In this document: positions 43,589 through 52,345 of the stretch, piece by piece
How positions within the stretch are numbered: the stretch's first letter is position 1
Layout: each line of letters starts with the position of its first letter
Source: RYN-428 sp035695715
GTDB taxonomy: Bacteria; Planctomycetota; Phycisphaerae; Tepidisphaerales; Tepidisphaeraceae
Assembly: GCA_035695715.1 (NCBI GenBank)
Contig: DASRRM010000409.1
Coordinates: 1-54,749 of the forward strand
DNA length: 54,749 bases
Direction of reading: 5' to 3'
The notes under the pieces: model-generated
Seen by the model: the letters and a program-made list of their open reading frames with translations, nothing else
Databases searched by the model: none
Told to the model about the DNA's origin: nothing
Position numbers and translations under genes: made by a program

Positions 43589-45626
43589 ATGCCTTGCGCT
43601 GGGATTCACTGCCGCGGTCATGGTTTCGCCGGCGGTGGCGTGCGGGCCAGGCTTCCCGAACCAGCTTTTGTTCAACAGCGGCCAATCGCTCACCTGGGCG
43701 CCGGTGGCGGATTTTCAGCATGAAATCGACCGGCTGATTCCGACGCCAGCGGAGTTGCGCGCCCTTCCGCCGGGGCGAAACGTTGATGTCTACCAACAAA
43801 CCGCCGATCGCGATTTGGCCGACCTGCGCGAGGTGGTATCAACAACAACGGCAAGCGGCATGCAGCGGCGGGAAGTGATCGATTCCTATGCAGAGCTGCG
43901 CCAGCAATTGACGAAGTACGCCAAAGCCGTCGCCGAGCCGCGCGATGGAACAACCCCGCCGCCCGGACTGCCGGCGGACGTGAAGGTTCCCCCCCGGCTG
44001 GCGACAGTGCTGAAGATTCCTCCTGGCCTGCCCGCAGAGTTCGACGCGTACGTTCGCGGCGTGATCAGTTACGACAACCATCGCATGGATGAAGCGCGAA
44101 AATCGTGGCAGGCGGTGCTCGATCTTCCTGCCGCCGGGCGAAAATATCGCGGCGTCTGGGCGCAGTTCATGATTGGAAAGTCGTATCTTGGCGAAGACCC
44201 GGCAAAGGCAGTTGCCGCTTTCCAACTCGTGCGCGATCGGGTCAAACGCGGCGAGCGCGATTCGCTCGGCCTGGCCGCCGCCAGCTTTGGCTGGGAAGCC
44301 AAAGCACAATTGCAGCAGCATCATCAAGTGCAGGCGATTTCGCTCTATCTCACTCAGCGCGCGACCGGCGACGAAACCGCCGTTCAATCATTGGCGATCG
44401 TCTGCGAGCAGGCGTTTGCCAGCAAGGATCCCAAAGCGCTCAGCACGCTGGCCGCCGACGCTGCCGCCGCCCGCGTAATGACGGCTTACGTTCTTTCGCA
44501 CGGCAATCCCTATCGCACCGGCCCGTCGGCCGACAAAACCGCCGCCTGGTTGGCGGCGATGGAAACCGCCGGCACCACGCAGATGGTTGGCGCTGACCGC
44601 ATGGCGTGGTCGGCGTATCAAGCCGGCGACATGAAGCTGGCGCAGCGCTGGGTCGACCGCGCGGCGGATGGCGCGCCCATGGCGCTGTGGATTCGCGCCA
44701 AGCTGCTTTTGCGCGCGGGGAAAACCGATGCGGCCGCCAAGGTGCTCGCTCAGGCCGTGCATGCGTTTCCGGTGGAGGAGACGTGGACCGGTGCGCCAGG
44801 GGCCTACGAGCCGTTGGGGCGTTTCGGGGAATTCAAGCCCGGCGATCGCGCCGCCGCCGAACTGGGCGCGCTGGACCTGGCCCGCGGACAGTACGTCGAA
44901 TCTCTCGACCGCCTGCTTAAAGCCGGATGGTGGCTCGACGCGGCTTACGTCGCCGAGCGCGTTCTCACCACTGCGGAACTGACGGTCTACGTCGATCGCA
45001 ACTGTCCCGAAGGCACTCATCCCGAGCTTCGCCATCTGCTCGCCCGGCGGCTGACGCGCGACGGGCAGTGGAAGGAAGCCCGGCCCTATTATCCGCAGAA
45101 ACTTCGCCCCCGGCTCGATGCCTACATCGCCGCCATTCGCCAGGGGCACGATCAGAAGCTGAAGGCGAAGGAACGTGCCGATGGTTTTTGGACAGCCGCC
45201 AAAATCGCCCGGCATGAAGGGATGCAGCTTCTCGGCACCGAGCTTACGCCGGATGATTTTGCCGACGACGGCAACTATGACGGGAGCAATGTCTTCGAGG
45301 AGCGGCAACAATCGAAGGATAAGCTTCTTCCACCGCTCGCGGATGAACTAAACCGCGCGGCGGCCTCAGCGCCGCATCCGGACAAGCGCTGGCATTATCG
45401 CTATATCGCGGCCGATCATGCCTGGTCGGCGGCTGAACTGATGCCGGATGAATCCGATGCGCTGGCGCAGTTGCTGTGCGAAGCGGGTGGTTGGCTGAAG
45501 GCGCGTGACCCGAATGCTGCCACCCGATTTTACGAAGCGCTGGTAAGCCGTTGCGGCTCGACCGCCCTGGGCCGGGCGGCGCGGGAAAAGAAATGGTTTC
45601 CGGAAACGCCGCCGGCGGCGAAGTAA
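43566..45626 (+). CDS. Exported TPR-like helical protein of unknown function
   Basis: This is a protein of about 686 residues. A signal peptide (LALGFTAAVMVSPAVACG) precedes CGPGFPNQLLF, a start that looks lipoprotein-like but has no clean lipobox. Most of the protein is alpha-helical with TPR-like segments, such as GVISYDNHRMDEARKSWQAVL, YLGEDPAKAVAAFQLV and AYQAGDMKLAQRWVDRAADG. AGGAGG at 43551-43556 precedes two candidate ATGs (43560 and 43566); the second is better spaced. It overlaps the DUF3142 gene, so the products probably act together outside the cytoplasm. I recognise no named family. Confidence 0.75.
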   Translation: MFHPSHRKCLALGFTAAVMVSPAVACGPGFPNQLLFNSGQSLTWAPVADFQHEIDRLIPTPAELRALPPGRNVDVYQQTADRDLADLREVVSTTTASGMQRREVIDSYAELRQQLTKYAKAVAEPRDGTTPPPGLPADVKVPPRLATVLKIPPGLPAEFDAYVRGVISYDNHRMDEARKSWQAVLDLPAAGRKYRGVWAQFMIGKSYLGEDPAKAVAAFQLVRDRVKRGERDSLGLAAASFGWEAKAQLQQHHQVQAISLYLTQRATGDETAVQSLAIVCEQAFASKDPKALSTLAADAAAARVMTAYVLSHGNPYRTGPSADKTAAWLAAMETAGTTQMVGADRMAWSAYQAGDMKLAQRWVDRAADGAPMALWIRAKLLLRAGKTDAAAKVLAQAVHAFPVEETWTGAPGAYEPLGRFGEFKPGDRAAAELGALDLARGQYVESLDRLLKAGWWLDAAYVAERVLTTAELTVYVDRNCPEGTHPELRHLLARRLTRDGQWKEARPYYPQKLRPRLDAYIAAIRQGHDQKLKAKERADGFWTAAKIARHEGMQLLGTELTPDDFADDGNYDGSNVFEERQQSKDKLLPPLADELNRAAASAPHPDKRWHYRYIAADHAWSAAELMPDESDALAQLLCEAGGWLKARDPNAATRFYEALVSRCGSTALGRAAREKKWFPETPPAAK

Positions 45627-45684
45627 GAAATCTTTAGCTCTCTTCACCACTCTGTTGTGCGAAACCGCTCAATCGCGGGTCGCT

Positions 45685-45903
45685 TCACGCGGCTTGCAGA
45701 GGTTGGTAATGGAGCACGATGAGTTGATCGGCGTGAATTGCGGCTTGGGCATAGGTGCGTCCTTGATCATCAGAAAATTCAACCTCGAACACGCCGGGAG
45801 CGAGGCATTCAATGATCGTCCCAACCTGCCCACGACGAAGGAGGGGGCTGGGAAGATCGCTAATCAGAGCGATCACATCAAGGAGTTGAGGAGTTTGCAT
45901 CAT
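45685..45903 (-). CDS. DUF4926 family small protein
   Basis: This is a small protein of about 72 residues matching DUF4926: the LLDVIALISDLPSPLLRRGQVGTIIE block followed by GVFEVEFSDDQGRTYAQAAI. The family forms a small beta-barrel and is often found next to DUF6883 proteins, as here (10 bp upstream on the same strand). The pairing looks like a toxin/immunity or toxin/antitoxin-like unit, but this is inference. An alternative start at 45924 would overlap the upstream gene. Confidence 0.85.
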   Translation of the reverse strand: MMQTPQLLDVIALISDLPSPLLRRGQVGTIIECLAPGVFEVEFSDDQGRTYAQAAIHADQLIVLHYQPLQAA

Positions 45904-45913
45904 TCTTGGCTCC

Positions 45914-46249
45914 CTAGAGCACATAACAACTCGTTAATCGTAGCACATCATCCCCGGCAAGAACAATCCATGTGGACCGAACCGTTGCCTCGGCGATATC
46001 CGTCTTCAGTGTAACATCGAGGAAGTAGCGAAAGCCATATTCGTCAATTTCACCTTGGCGTAACTCGTCCATCTTTTGCTCGACGGCTCGGAGCAATTCT
46101 TGCCGAAGCCACTCCGCGTCGTTCGCGGTCAAGCCAAGCGAAGACCGAAAGACCCGGGCCTTGTGCTTCCCGCGCGGGTGCGTTTCGCTCAGACAATAGT
46201 CCCGCAATTTGGCAATATCGACGGCGAATTTTGTGAAGGTGCGGCTCAA
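45914..46249 (-). CDS. DUF6883 family protein
   Basis: This protein of about 111 residues matches the DUF6883 pattern: AVDIAKLRDYCLSETHPRGKHKARVF, SLGLTANDAEWLRQELLRAV and a C-terminal GFRYFLDVTLKTDIAEATVRSTWIV. The conserved HPRGKHKARVF may be catalytic or RNA-binding, as suggested for related fold families. I chose a TTG start at 46249 because AGGAGAG lies 4-5 nt upstream and the protein then starts at the usual point; the longer reading frame upstream lacks homology. It is followed by DUF4926. Confidence 0.8.
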   Translation of the reverse strand: MSRTFTKFAVDIAKLRDYCLSETHPRGKHKARVFRSSLGLTANDAEWLRQELLRAVEQKMDELRQGEIDEYGFRYFLDVTLKTDIAEATVRSTWIVLAGDDVLRLTSCYVL

Positions 46250-46369
46250 TGACTCTCCTTTGGCAATTGCGGAAAGACCGACTCGAACGATGTTCACTTT
46301 CCGTCTCGCAAAGCCGTCACAAGCGCGATTGCCGAAATGCGCTCGACGATTCGCAGCGATCACCGCCGA

Positions 46370-47569
46370 TCACCTTTTCCAATGATCCGCCGACAGCATT
46401 TCCTTCAGCTTTCGTTCCAGCGTTGCCATCACCGGATCTTCCGCCGCCCCGCGATCACGCGCCGAGGGCACGGGAATGGCATCCCCCACTTCCACCGTCA
46501 CCGTCATCGGCGAATAGACCCGGCAGTTATCCGTCAAATCCTCTTCGAACCGTTCCACTGTCTCCAGCATTCGCTCGGGCGTTGGGCTTTCGCTCAAATA
46601 GTCCGGCGGATAACACGAAAGCTGCTGCGCCAGATACATATCCGCCAACTGGCCCCACCGCCGCTGGCGTTCTTCCTCCGTGACTTTCCCTTCGATCATC
46701 TCCGGCAACACCGCCGACCGCAGTTTCTTCACCCGGCCCACAACCGTATCCTCGGTTGGGGCATCGCCGTTCCATTCCTTTTCCAACGGCACCAGAAGAT
46801 GATCGATCAGCCGGGCCAGCCGCTCGGCAATCAAACCGCTCTGCGGCTGGCCGAGGAACTCGATCTCCTTCAGCGCCAATAACCCGCTGCCGACTTTGGT
46901 GATGCGGTCGGTCAGCGCCATTTGCCGCTGCGGCCGCCAGGAAAGGCGGCTTTCGATTTCATCCAGCGGCGCGCCGATGGATACCTTTACATCGCCGTTG
47001 TAGAAATAGCGCAAGGCGACCGGATGAATGACAACCTGTCCCGGCGGCGTGTCCTTCTCGCGCTTCTTGGCGGCGTTTCTAGCGATGAAGGCGGTGCCTT
47101 CCATCAGATTTCCCAGCCGGGCGTTGGAGCGGGTGATGACGCCTTCTGGGAAAATCACCAGCGGCCTCCTGGCCTCCTGCAAAATGGTGATGGCCGCGGC
47201 GATGGCGGCTCGGTCGACGCCTTCGCGATAGACGCTGAACGCGCCGCTGCGGCGCAGGAGCCAGCTTTTCAATCCGCTCCCGACGAACAGGTGCGCGCTG
47301 GCCATGATGTGCAGCAGCACATCCGCCTGCCGCGCCAATTCGCCGACGACAAACGGATCGGCCGGCCGGCAATGATTCGGCGCCAGCAAAATGCCATGCC
47401 CGGCTTTTCGCGAAGCGGCAAGCTTGTCCAGCCCCTGGCATTGGACGCTGACAATGCCGAACTCGCGTTTGAGTCGCCGCGGCAAAAATCGCCGCAACAA
47501 CTTCGGCCATCTCTCCCCCGCATAAGGCGGTGAAAACGCATACGGCTTTTCGACGACGACATTATGCAC
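46370..47569 (-). CDS. PlsC-type acyltransferase (1-acylglycerol-3-phosphate acyltransferase-like)
   Basis: This protein of 399 residues has a PlsC-type acyltransferase domain in the N-terminal 250 residues: APNHCRPADPF (NHxxxxD catalytic motif), SGAFSVYREGVDRAA and LVIFPEGVITR (substrate-binding motifs). The C-terminal 150 residues are mostly helical and not from a family I recognise. It could acylate lysophospholipid or another acceptor in the inner membrane. The start is a GTG at 47569 with AGAGGG about 8 nt upstream. It is transcribed alone, divergent from the amylase. Confidence 0.88.
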   Translation of the reverse strand: MHNVVVEKPYAFSPPYAGERWPKLLRRFLPRRLKREFGIVSVQCQGLDKLAASRKAGHGILLAPNHCRPADPFVVGELARQADVLLHIMASAHLFVGSGLKSWLLRRSGAFSVYREGVDRAAIAAAITILQEARRPLVIFPEGVITRSNARLGNLMEGTAFIARNAAKKREKDTPPGQVVIHPVALRYFYNGDVKVSIGAPLDEIESRLSWRPQRQMALTDRITKVGSGLLALKEIEFLGQPQSGLIAERLARLIDHLLVPLEKEWNGDAPTEDTVVGRVKKLRSAVLPEMIEGKVTEEERQRRWGQLADMYLAQQLSCYPPDYLSESPTPERMLETVERFEEDLTDNCRVYSPMTVTVEVGDAIPVPSARDRGAAEDPVMATLERKLKEMLSADHWKR

Positions 47570-47766
47570 GATAGTGAGCCCTCTGGATTTTACTTGGGTC
47601 TGCCGGGGAGTTTAGCGGAAATCTGCGTTGGCGTCAGGTTTGTTGATGCGGGCGGCAGGCATTCCGCGATGATGATCCGGCTTCCCGACTTGCGACATGC
47701 AATGGCATCGGGGAAACTGAATCGAACACGGAACGCGCGCTGTCTTTTTGTACATCGGGGAATGTC

Positions 47767-49605
47767 ATGCCGGATTCAATTTTCGCACAAGAGGTTCAGG
47801 CTGCACTGGATCAAGCACGCACGCCCGGCGGAGCGCTGTTTCCGTCGCCGGAAGATTGGCGCGATTTACCAATTTACTTCCTGATGCTGGATCGTTTTAA
47901 CAATCCAGGCGCAGACCCGAAGAATATGCCATACGATGCATCGTTTGGCGGCTTTCAAGGCGGCACGTTTGAGGGTGTCCGCGCAAAGCTTCCCTATCTA
48001 AAGGATTTGGGGGCCGGAGCCATCTGGCTTTCGCCGGTGATGAAAAATCCTCAATTTGATCGAGGCGCTTATCACGGCTATGGGATTCAGAATTTTCTTG
48101 CGATAGAGCCGCGCTTCGCCTCTAGCCCAGAGAAGGCGGAGAGCGAATTGCGCCAACTCATCGACGACGCGCATCAACTTGGGATTTATGTGATTCTCGA
48201 CATCGTTCTGCATCATGCAGGCGATGTATTCGAATACGCGCTGCCCGATGGAAACGGGGGCGTAACGGAATTGGGCTCGATGGACTGGCAGAATCAGATC
48301 ATGGCCATCCGATGGCGGGATGCGACCGGCAACGGAGATCCCGCCCTGGCAATCGCCCCGGCCAACCCGCCGCTCGATGCCGCCGTCTGGCCAACCGAAC
48401 TCCGCAATAACGCATTTTTCACGCGGCAGGGAAACGCCAACTCCGCCGGAGGACAACCCGGCGGCGACTTCGATTCCCTCAAGGGCATCCGTTTCGATTT
48501 CGCCGACGGCAATGTTGGCCCAGCGAACAATGTCCTGATCCGCGCCTACCAATACATCGTTGCCAGGTTCGACATTGACGGCTTTCGAATCGACACGCTC
48601 AAATACATTCCCCCCGATTTCGAGCGGATCTTCGGCAATTCCATGCGGGAATTCGCACTGAGCGCAGGCAAAAAGAACTTCTTCACGTTTGGAGAGGTTT
48701 ACGATAACGAGCAGACCATCGCCCAATTCATCGGCCGCAACACCAACGCAACGGGCGACACCGTGGGCGTTGACGCAGCATTGGACTATCCGCTCTTTTT
48801 CAAGCTTCCTCCGATGATCAAGGGGCAAGGTCCGACACCGGCGGATCTGGCGAACGTCTTTGAGAATCGCAAGCGAACCGAATCGACCATTCTCACCTCG
48901 CACGGCGAAGCCGGACAATACTTCGTGACTTTTCTCGACAACCACGACCAGCCGCAGCGTTTTACTTATACCGGTCCGACCCAGCTCAATGATCAAATCA
49001 CACTTGGTCTTGGAATCTTGTTTTCGCTGCCGGGGATTCCATGCGTTTATTATGGAACTGAGCAGGGTCTCCAGGGGCACAAGACCCCAACGCAGACGGA
49101 TGATTCAATGGTGCGCGAGGCGCTGTGGGGCAAGAAGGACGCGGCGGCCAAGCCGATCGGTTTTGATTCGAATCACCTTTTGTATCAGGCGATCCGGAAA
49201 ATCGCTCAAGTCCGGAACGCCAATGCGGCATTGCGCTATGGCCGGTATTATTTTCGGCCGGTTTCCGGCGACGGCATCAACTTCGGCCTTTCAACATTTC
49301 CCACTGGAATTCTTGCCTTCTCGCGAATATTGAACGATCAGGAGGTGATTGTCGTCGCCAACACCGACACGCAGCAACGTTTCACCGGCCAAATCATCAT
49401 CGACCAGATTCTGAATGCGGCAAATTCCGCGTATCGAATCTTGTTCAGCAATCAGGGCGGCACCATAGCTTCAACGGCGCCGGTCAGCGCCAAGACAAAG
49501 GGATCCGTTAGAATTCAAGAAGTCGATGGTTCGATCACCGATGGACCCATTCTGACCCTGTCGATCAGCTTAAACGCCTGCGAGTTTCAAATATTAGCCG
49601 TTTGA
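47767..49605 (+). CDS. GH13 alpha-amylase family enzyme
   Basis: This alpha-amylase family (GH13) enzyme of 612 residues acts on alpha-1,4-glucans. Conserved regions are present: IYVILDIVLHHAGD (region I), GFRIDTLKY with catalytic Asp276 (region II), FTFGEVYDNE with Glu310 (region III) and FLDNHDQPQRF with Asp394 (region IV). The barrel opens with IYFLMLDRFNNP. There is no signal peptide, so it is probably cytoplasmic and may act on glycogen or maltodextrin. The C-terminal beta domain is present, without an extra CBM. The ATG has GGGGA about 5 nt upstream. A 22-bp gap separates it from the thioesterase. Confidence 0.95.
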   Translation: MPDSIFAQEVQAALDQARTPGGALFPSPEDWRDLPIYFLMLDRFNNPGADPKNMPYDASFGGFQGGTFEGVRAKLPYLKDLGAGAIWLSPVMKNPQFDRGAYHGYGIQNFLAIEPRFASSPEKAESELRQLIDDAHQLGIYVILDIVLHHAGDVFEYALPDGNGGVTELGSMDWQNQIMAIRWRDATGNGDPALAIAPANPPLDAAVWPTELRNNAFFTRQGNANSAGGQPGGDFDSLKGIRFDFADGNVGPANNVLIRAYQYIVARFDIDGFRIDTLKYIPPDFERIFGNSMREFALSAGKKNFFTFGEVYDNEQTIAQFIGRNTNATGDTVGVDAALDYPLFFKLPPMIKGQGPTPADLANVFENRKRTESTILTSHGEAGQYFVTFLDNHDQPQRFTYTGPTQLNDQITLGLGILFSLPGIPCVYYGTEQGLQGHKTPTQTDDSMVREALWGKKDAAAKPIGFDSNHLLYQAIRKIAQVRNANAALRYGRYYFRPVSGDGINFGLSTFPTGILAFSRILNDQEVIVVANTDTQQRFTGQIIIDQILNAANSAYRILFSNQGGTIASTAPVSAKTKGSVRIQEVDGSITDGPILTLSISLNACEFQILAV

Positions 49606-49627
49606 ATGACGCTGGAATCCCTCTATC

Positions 49628-50119
49628 ATGACCCAACCCCTCGCCCCCAAGCGCGTCTCTGATTCCGCCATTCACGATCAGACCGCCATCGTCTTTCCCA
49701 ACGATCTCAATACCGTCGGCACCTTGTTCGGCGGGCGCGTGCTGGAGCAGGCCGACCGCGTGGCGGCGGTGGTTTCGCATCGCCACGCCGGGCGCGTGTG
49801 CGTCACGCTGGGCGTCGACTCAGTTCGCTTCCTCGCCCCGGCCCGGCGTGGCGATATTCTGATCTTCCAGGCCGCCGTCAATCGTGTTTGGCGCAGCAGC
49901 ATGGAAGTGGGCGTGAAAGTCCTGGCTGAGGATTTCAAGACCCTGCATCGCCAGCATATTTTCTCGGCGTATTTCACGTTCGTCGCGGTTGATGATGATC
50001 TGCGTCCGGTGCAGGCGGCCGGGGTGCTTCCGGAAACGCCGGACGAAATTCGCCGATATGAGCAAGCCGAGCTTCGGCGGCAAGACCGGCTGAAAGCGGG
50101 GGAACGCAAACGCGGCTAA
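49628..50119 (+). CDS. Hotdog-fold acyl-CoA thioesterase
   Basis: This protein of 163 residues belongs to the hotdog-fold acyl-CoA thioesterase family (YciA/BFIT type). The signature is IVFPNDLNTVGTLFGGRVLEQADRVAAVVSHRHAG (the NxxGxxFGGxxLxxxD motif), followed by VTLGVDSVRFLAPARRGDIL and AYFTFVAVDDD. It should hydrolyse short or medium acyl-CoA thioesters. It lies 22 bp after the amylase gene and may be co-transcribed, although no functional link is evident. A weak Shine-Dalgarno precedes the ATG. Confidence 0.93.
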   Translation: MTQPLAPKRVSDSAIHDQTAIVFPNDLNTVGTLFGGRVLEQADRVAAVVSHRHAGRVCVTLGVDSVRFLAPARRGDILIFQAAVNRVWRSSMEVGVKVLAEDFKTLHRQHIFSAYFTFVAVDDDLRPVQAAGVLPETPDEIRRYEQAELRRQDRLKAGERKRG

Positions 50120-50142
50120 GTGCAATGAGGGCCCAGGCGAAA

Positions 50143-50181
50143 CCGCTTACTCCGGGAGTACCCTCCGTGCGCGGCTCCTTT
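50143..50181. repeat. Half-copy of the CCGCTTACTCCGGGAGTACC repeat
   Basis: About 39 bp match the right arm of the inverted repeat at 14296-14337, including the GTGCGCGGCTCCTTT end. The opposite arm is missing, so this copy cannot form the hairpin. Confidence 0.8.
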
Positions 50182-50255
50182 GTCTCCGGATGACGGGTTG
50201 CCTCGGACCGGACATTCCTGGACCGTTTTTCAGGTTGATCGTGCGGGCAATCGTC

Positions 50256-50325
50256 ATCCTGAGGTACTCCGAAGGATCTTGCTGGCCTTCGTGCACCGGC
50301 TAGATCCTTCGGAGTACCTCAGGAT
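50256..50325. repeat. 24-bp perfect inverted repeat (GAGGTACTCCGAAGG family)
   Basis: Arms at 50256-50279 and 50302-50325 (ATCCTGAGGTACTCCGAAGG then ATCT) are perfectly complementary with a 22-nt loop. They lie in the 426-bp gap after the thioesterase gene. The rest of the gap (50326-50545) shows no gene. Confidence 0.92.
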
Positions 50326-50545
50326 CACGGTCGCGCGAACGCGCCACCAACCTGAGAAACGCTATAAGTGGTGTGTATCAGGATGAGGATGTTCCGCCAC
50401 ATCAATCTGAGAAACGCGATAATCTTAAAGAGGAGATCAAATATCCTTTCGTCACCTTCGACCCTTCGCGCCTTCGCGTCAAAAACCATCGCCAAACGCG
50501 CGATTTCGCAGGGATAATAAATTAATGGTCAGCCGGCAATCCGTA

Positions 50546-50618
50546 AGCCACCTGTCAGAATCGAACTGACAACCGCCGCTTTACAAAAGCGGTGCTCTGC
50601 CAATTGAGCTAAGGTGGC
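50546..50618 (-). tRNA. tRNA-Thr (anticodon TGT)
   Basis: The minus strand folds into a 73-nt cloverleaf. The acceptor stem is GCCACCT/AGGTGGC with discriminator T. The D arm starts TAGCTCAATTGGCAGAGC. The anticodon stem CCGCT/AGCGG has loop TTTGTAA, giving TGT. The T arm is CTGTC-type with TTCGATT. CCA is not encoded. Confidence 0.95.
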
Positions 50619-50739
50619 GCTGGCAGGGGTGGTAGTTTATCGACCAAATTGGCGTTGGTCCAATTGCCCCGTGGCGGGAATTTCTTTGCCATTCCCGGCA
50701 TTCCTTTTGCGAACACACTCTCTTTGGTCGATAATTGTC

Positions 50740-51567
50740 ATGGGGCAACCCGAATTTTGGCGCCAACAACGCATGCGAAGATTTAATCTTACCGCTTTCC
50801 TGCTCCTGATGCTGACCGCTGCCGGCGGAAGCCTGCTGGTTTATCATGAAAACAACAGCCCCGAGCACCAGCGCATTCGAGCCATGGAGGCCGAGAATGC
50901 CGAGCTGCAAAAGCAGGTGGAATCGGAAAAGGCCGCCAAGGAGAAGTTCAAGCGCTTCGTGCAGAACCTGACGTCCAGCACGCCGGTGGCGGAAGTGGTG
51001 GTTCGCGATCCGGTTTATTCCGATGCCGCTCAGACGGATGTGATTGGCGAATACCTGGTTTTCACGGAACTCGACGAGCAGGGCAAGGAATTGAGCACCC
51101 GCGAATTCCGCATCAAGGGAAAGCGGGCGCACATTGATGCCGAGGTGGTGAAGTTCGACGCCAACTACGTTGAGGAAAACGACCCGGAAAAAGGGCGCAG
51201 CGTGGTGCTGTTTAGAAGTTTGTACGATCAGGCGACGCCGCCCAGCGGGGCGTACGAGATTGACGCGGAGGGCCAAACCCCGCCGATGTATCAATCTTCC
51301 GATCCGCAGATCAAGCAAGCCCAGGCAAGTCTGTGGAAAACATTCTGGAAGCTGGTGGATGACCCCAACTATCGCAAGGACCGCGGCGTTCGCGTGGCAC
51401 AAGGCGAAGGCGTGTGGGACGATTTCGATTTCGGATACAAATATCGCATCTCCGTCGATGCCTACGGCGGCCCCAACATCACCAAGGTCGATCTCGGCGC
51501 GGGGATTCGCAACGCGTTAAAGGCCCATGAGCAAAACACGCCGGCGACGAACGTGGGAACGCGGTGA
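50740..51567 (+). CDS. Membrane-anchored coiled-coil hypothetical protein
   Basis: I recognise no named family. The protein has about 275 residues: an N-terminal signal anchor (FNLTAFLLLMLTAAGGSLLVY), a short coiled coil (IRAMEAENAELQKQVESEKAAKEKFKRFV, about residues 47-75), and a conserved-looking extracytoplasmic domain with EYLVFTELDEQGKELSTREFRIKGKRAHIDAEVVKF. The start is uncertain: ATGs at 50740 and 50773 both lack a clear Shine-Dalgarno, and the second leaves the anchor intact. The frame upstream overlaps the tRNA-Thr gene on the other strand and was not used. Confidence 0.65.
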   Translation: MGQPEFWRQQRMRRFNLTAFLLLMLTAAGGSLLVYHENNSPEHQRIRAMEAENAELQKQVESEKAAKEKFKRFVQNLTSSTPVAEVVVRDPVYSDAAQTDVIGEYLVFTELDEQGKELSTREFRIKGKRAHIDAEVVKFDANYVEENDPEKGRSVVLFRSLYDQATPPSGAYEIDAEGQTPPMYQSSDPQIKQAQASLWKTFWKLVDDPNYRKDRGVRVAQGEGVWDDFDFGYKYRISVDAYGGPNITKVDLGAGIRNALKAHEQNTPATNVGTR

Positions 51568-51601
51568 GACAAAGGCCTATCATCATGAGGCGGCATCAGC
51601 C

Positions 51602-51988
51602 ATGGCATCAAATGCGATTCACGATCCGCGGACTTCGGTTGACGAGCGGCCGATCCGCGCGATGATTGATGGGAAAATCGTTGCGTTTTCGACAATAGAG
51701 GAGAAATTCGAGGCCCTTGCCGGGAAATGGAAATCAGAAAAAGGTCCCCAATCCTCAATTACCCGGCTTTCGATGCATCCCGCATATCAGCAGATCATCG
51801 GAATGGGCGATCTCGCCCTTCCCCTGATATTTCACGAACTCCGCGCAAGAACCGATCACTGGTTTTGGGCATTGAACGCGATCACTGGCGCTGATCCGGT
51901 TCCTGAATCCAGTCGGGGCATTATGAGCGACATGACGTCGGCATGGTTAAACTGGGGCAAGGTCCATGGATATTGTCAGGGCGATTAA
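51602..51988 (+). CDS. Conserved hypothetical protein (about 128 aa)
   Basis: This small soluble protein contains the block KFEALAGKWKSEKGPQSSI, LSMHPAYQQIIGMGDLALPLIFHELRA and HWFWALNAITGADPVPESSRG, ending in a WLNWGKVHGY. I have seen this pattern in widespread uncharacterised proteins often near toxin or mobile genes, but I know no function for it. ATG 51602 was chosen; an in-frame ATG at 51527 would overlap the preceding gene by 41 bp and add 25 atypical basic residues. Confidence 0.72.
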   Translation: MASNAIHDPRTSVDERPIRAMIDGKIVAFSTIEEKFEALAGKWKSEKGPQSSITRLSMHPAYQQIIGMGDLALPLIFHELRARTDHWFWALNAITGADPVPESSRGIMSDMTSAWLNWGKVHGYCQGD

Positions 51989-52345
51989 GAGAATCGACGG
52001 ATGGTTTCCAGAGTTTCTACGGAACGGTCCACCATGTGATGTATCGAAAGACTGCCTAATGCGATTTTGATTATTGGACCTCGGTTTTCTTCGCCCAATT
52101 TATCGTGAACTTGCCATCTACCGCCTGCACACGTCGTGGAGCGAGGCTCTATCCCATTCCCAAACCGCAACTTCCGCAAATAACACTCTCCGGGCCGCTT
52201 TACATCCGATTTTCCGCAAATTTTTGCTTTTGTCTGGTGCTGGTTTTGGTATAGTCCCGCCCGGTTTGGGTGCCGCATCTCGCGGGGATTTTTTGTCAAA
52301 ATCCTGCACTGGACGTCGAACGCCCTTGGGCCATCGGGAGATCTT
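51989..52345. other. Intergenic region upstream of the CBM6 LEPR-XLL gene
   Basis: No gene is seen. A TATAGT at 52250-52255 could be a -10 element with a poorly spaced TTGCTT upstream. A weak stem with TTTTTT follows near 52255-52294. GGGAG about 5 nt before 52346 is the ribosome binding site of the next gene. Confidence 0.4.

Noticed and set aside
52224..52294. Promoter (TTGCTT ... TATAGT) and leader hairpin upstream of the CBM6 gene
   Set aside because: The spacing of 20 bp is poor, and the hairpin has only about 6 weak pairs before the T-tract.
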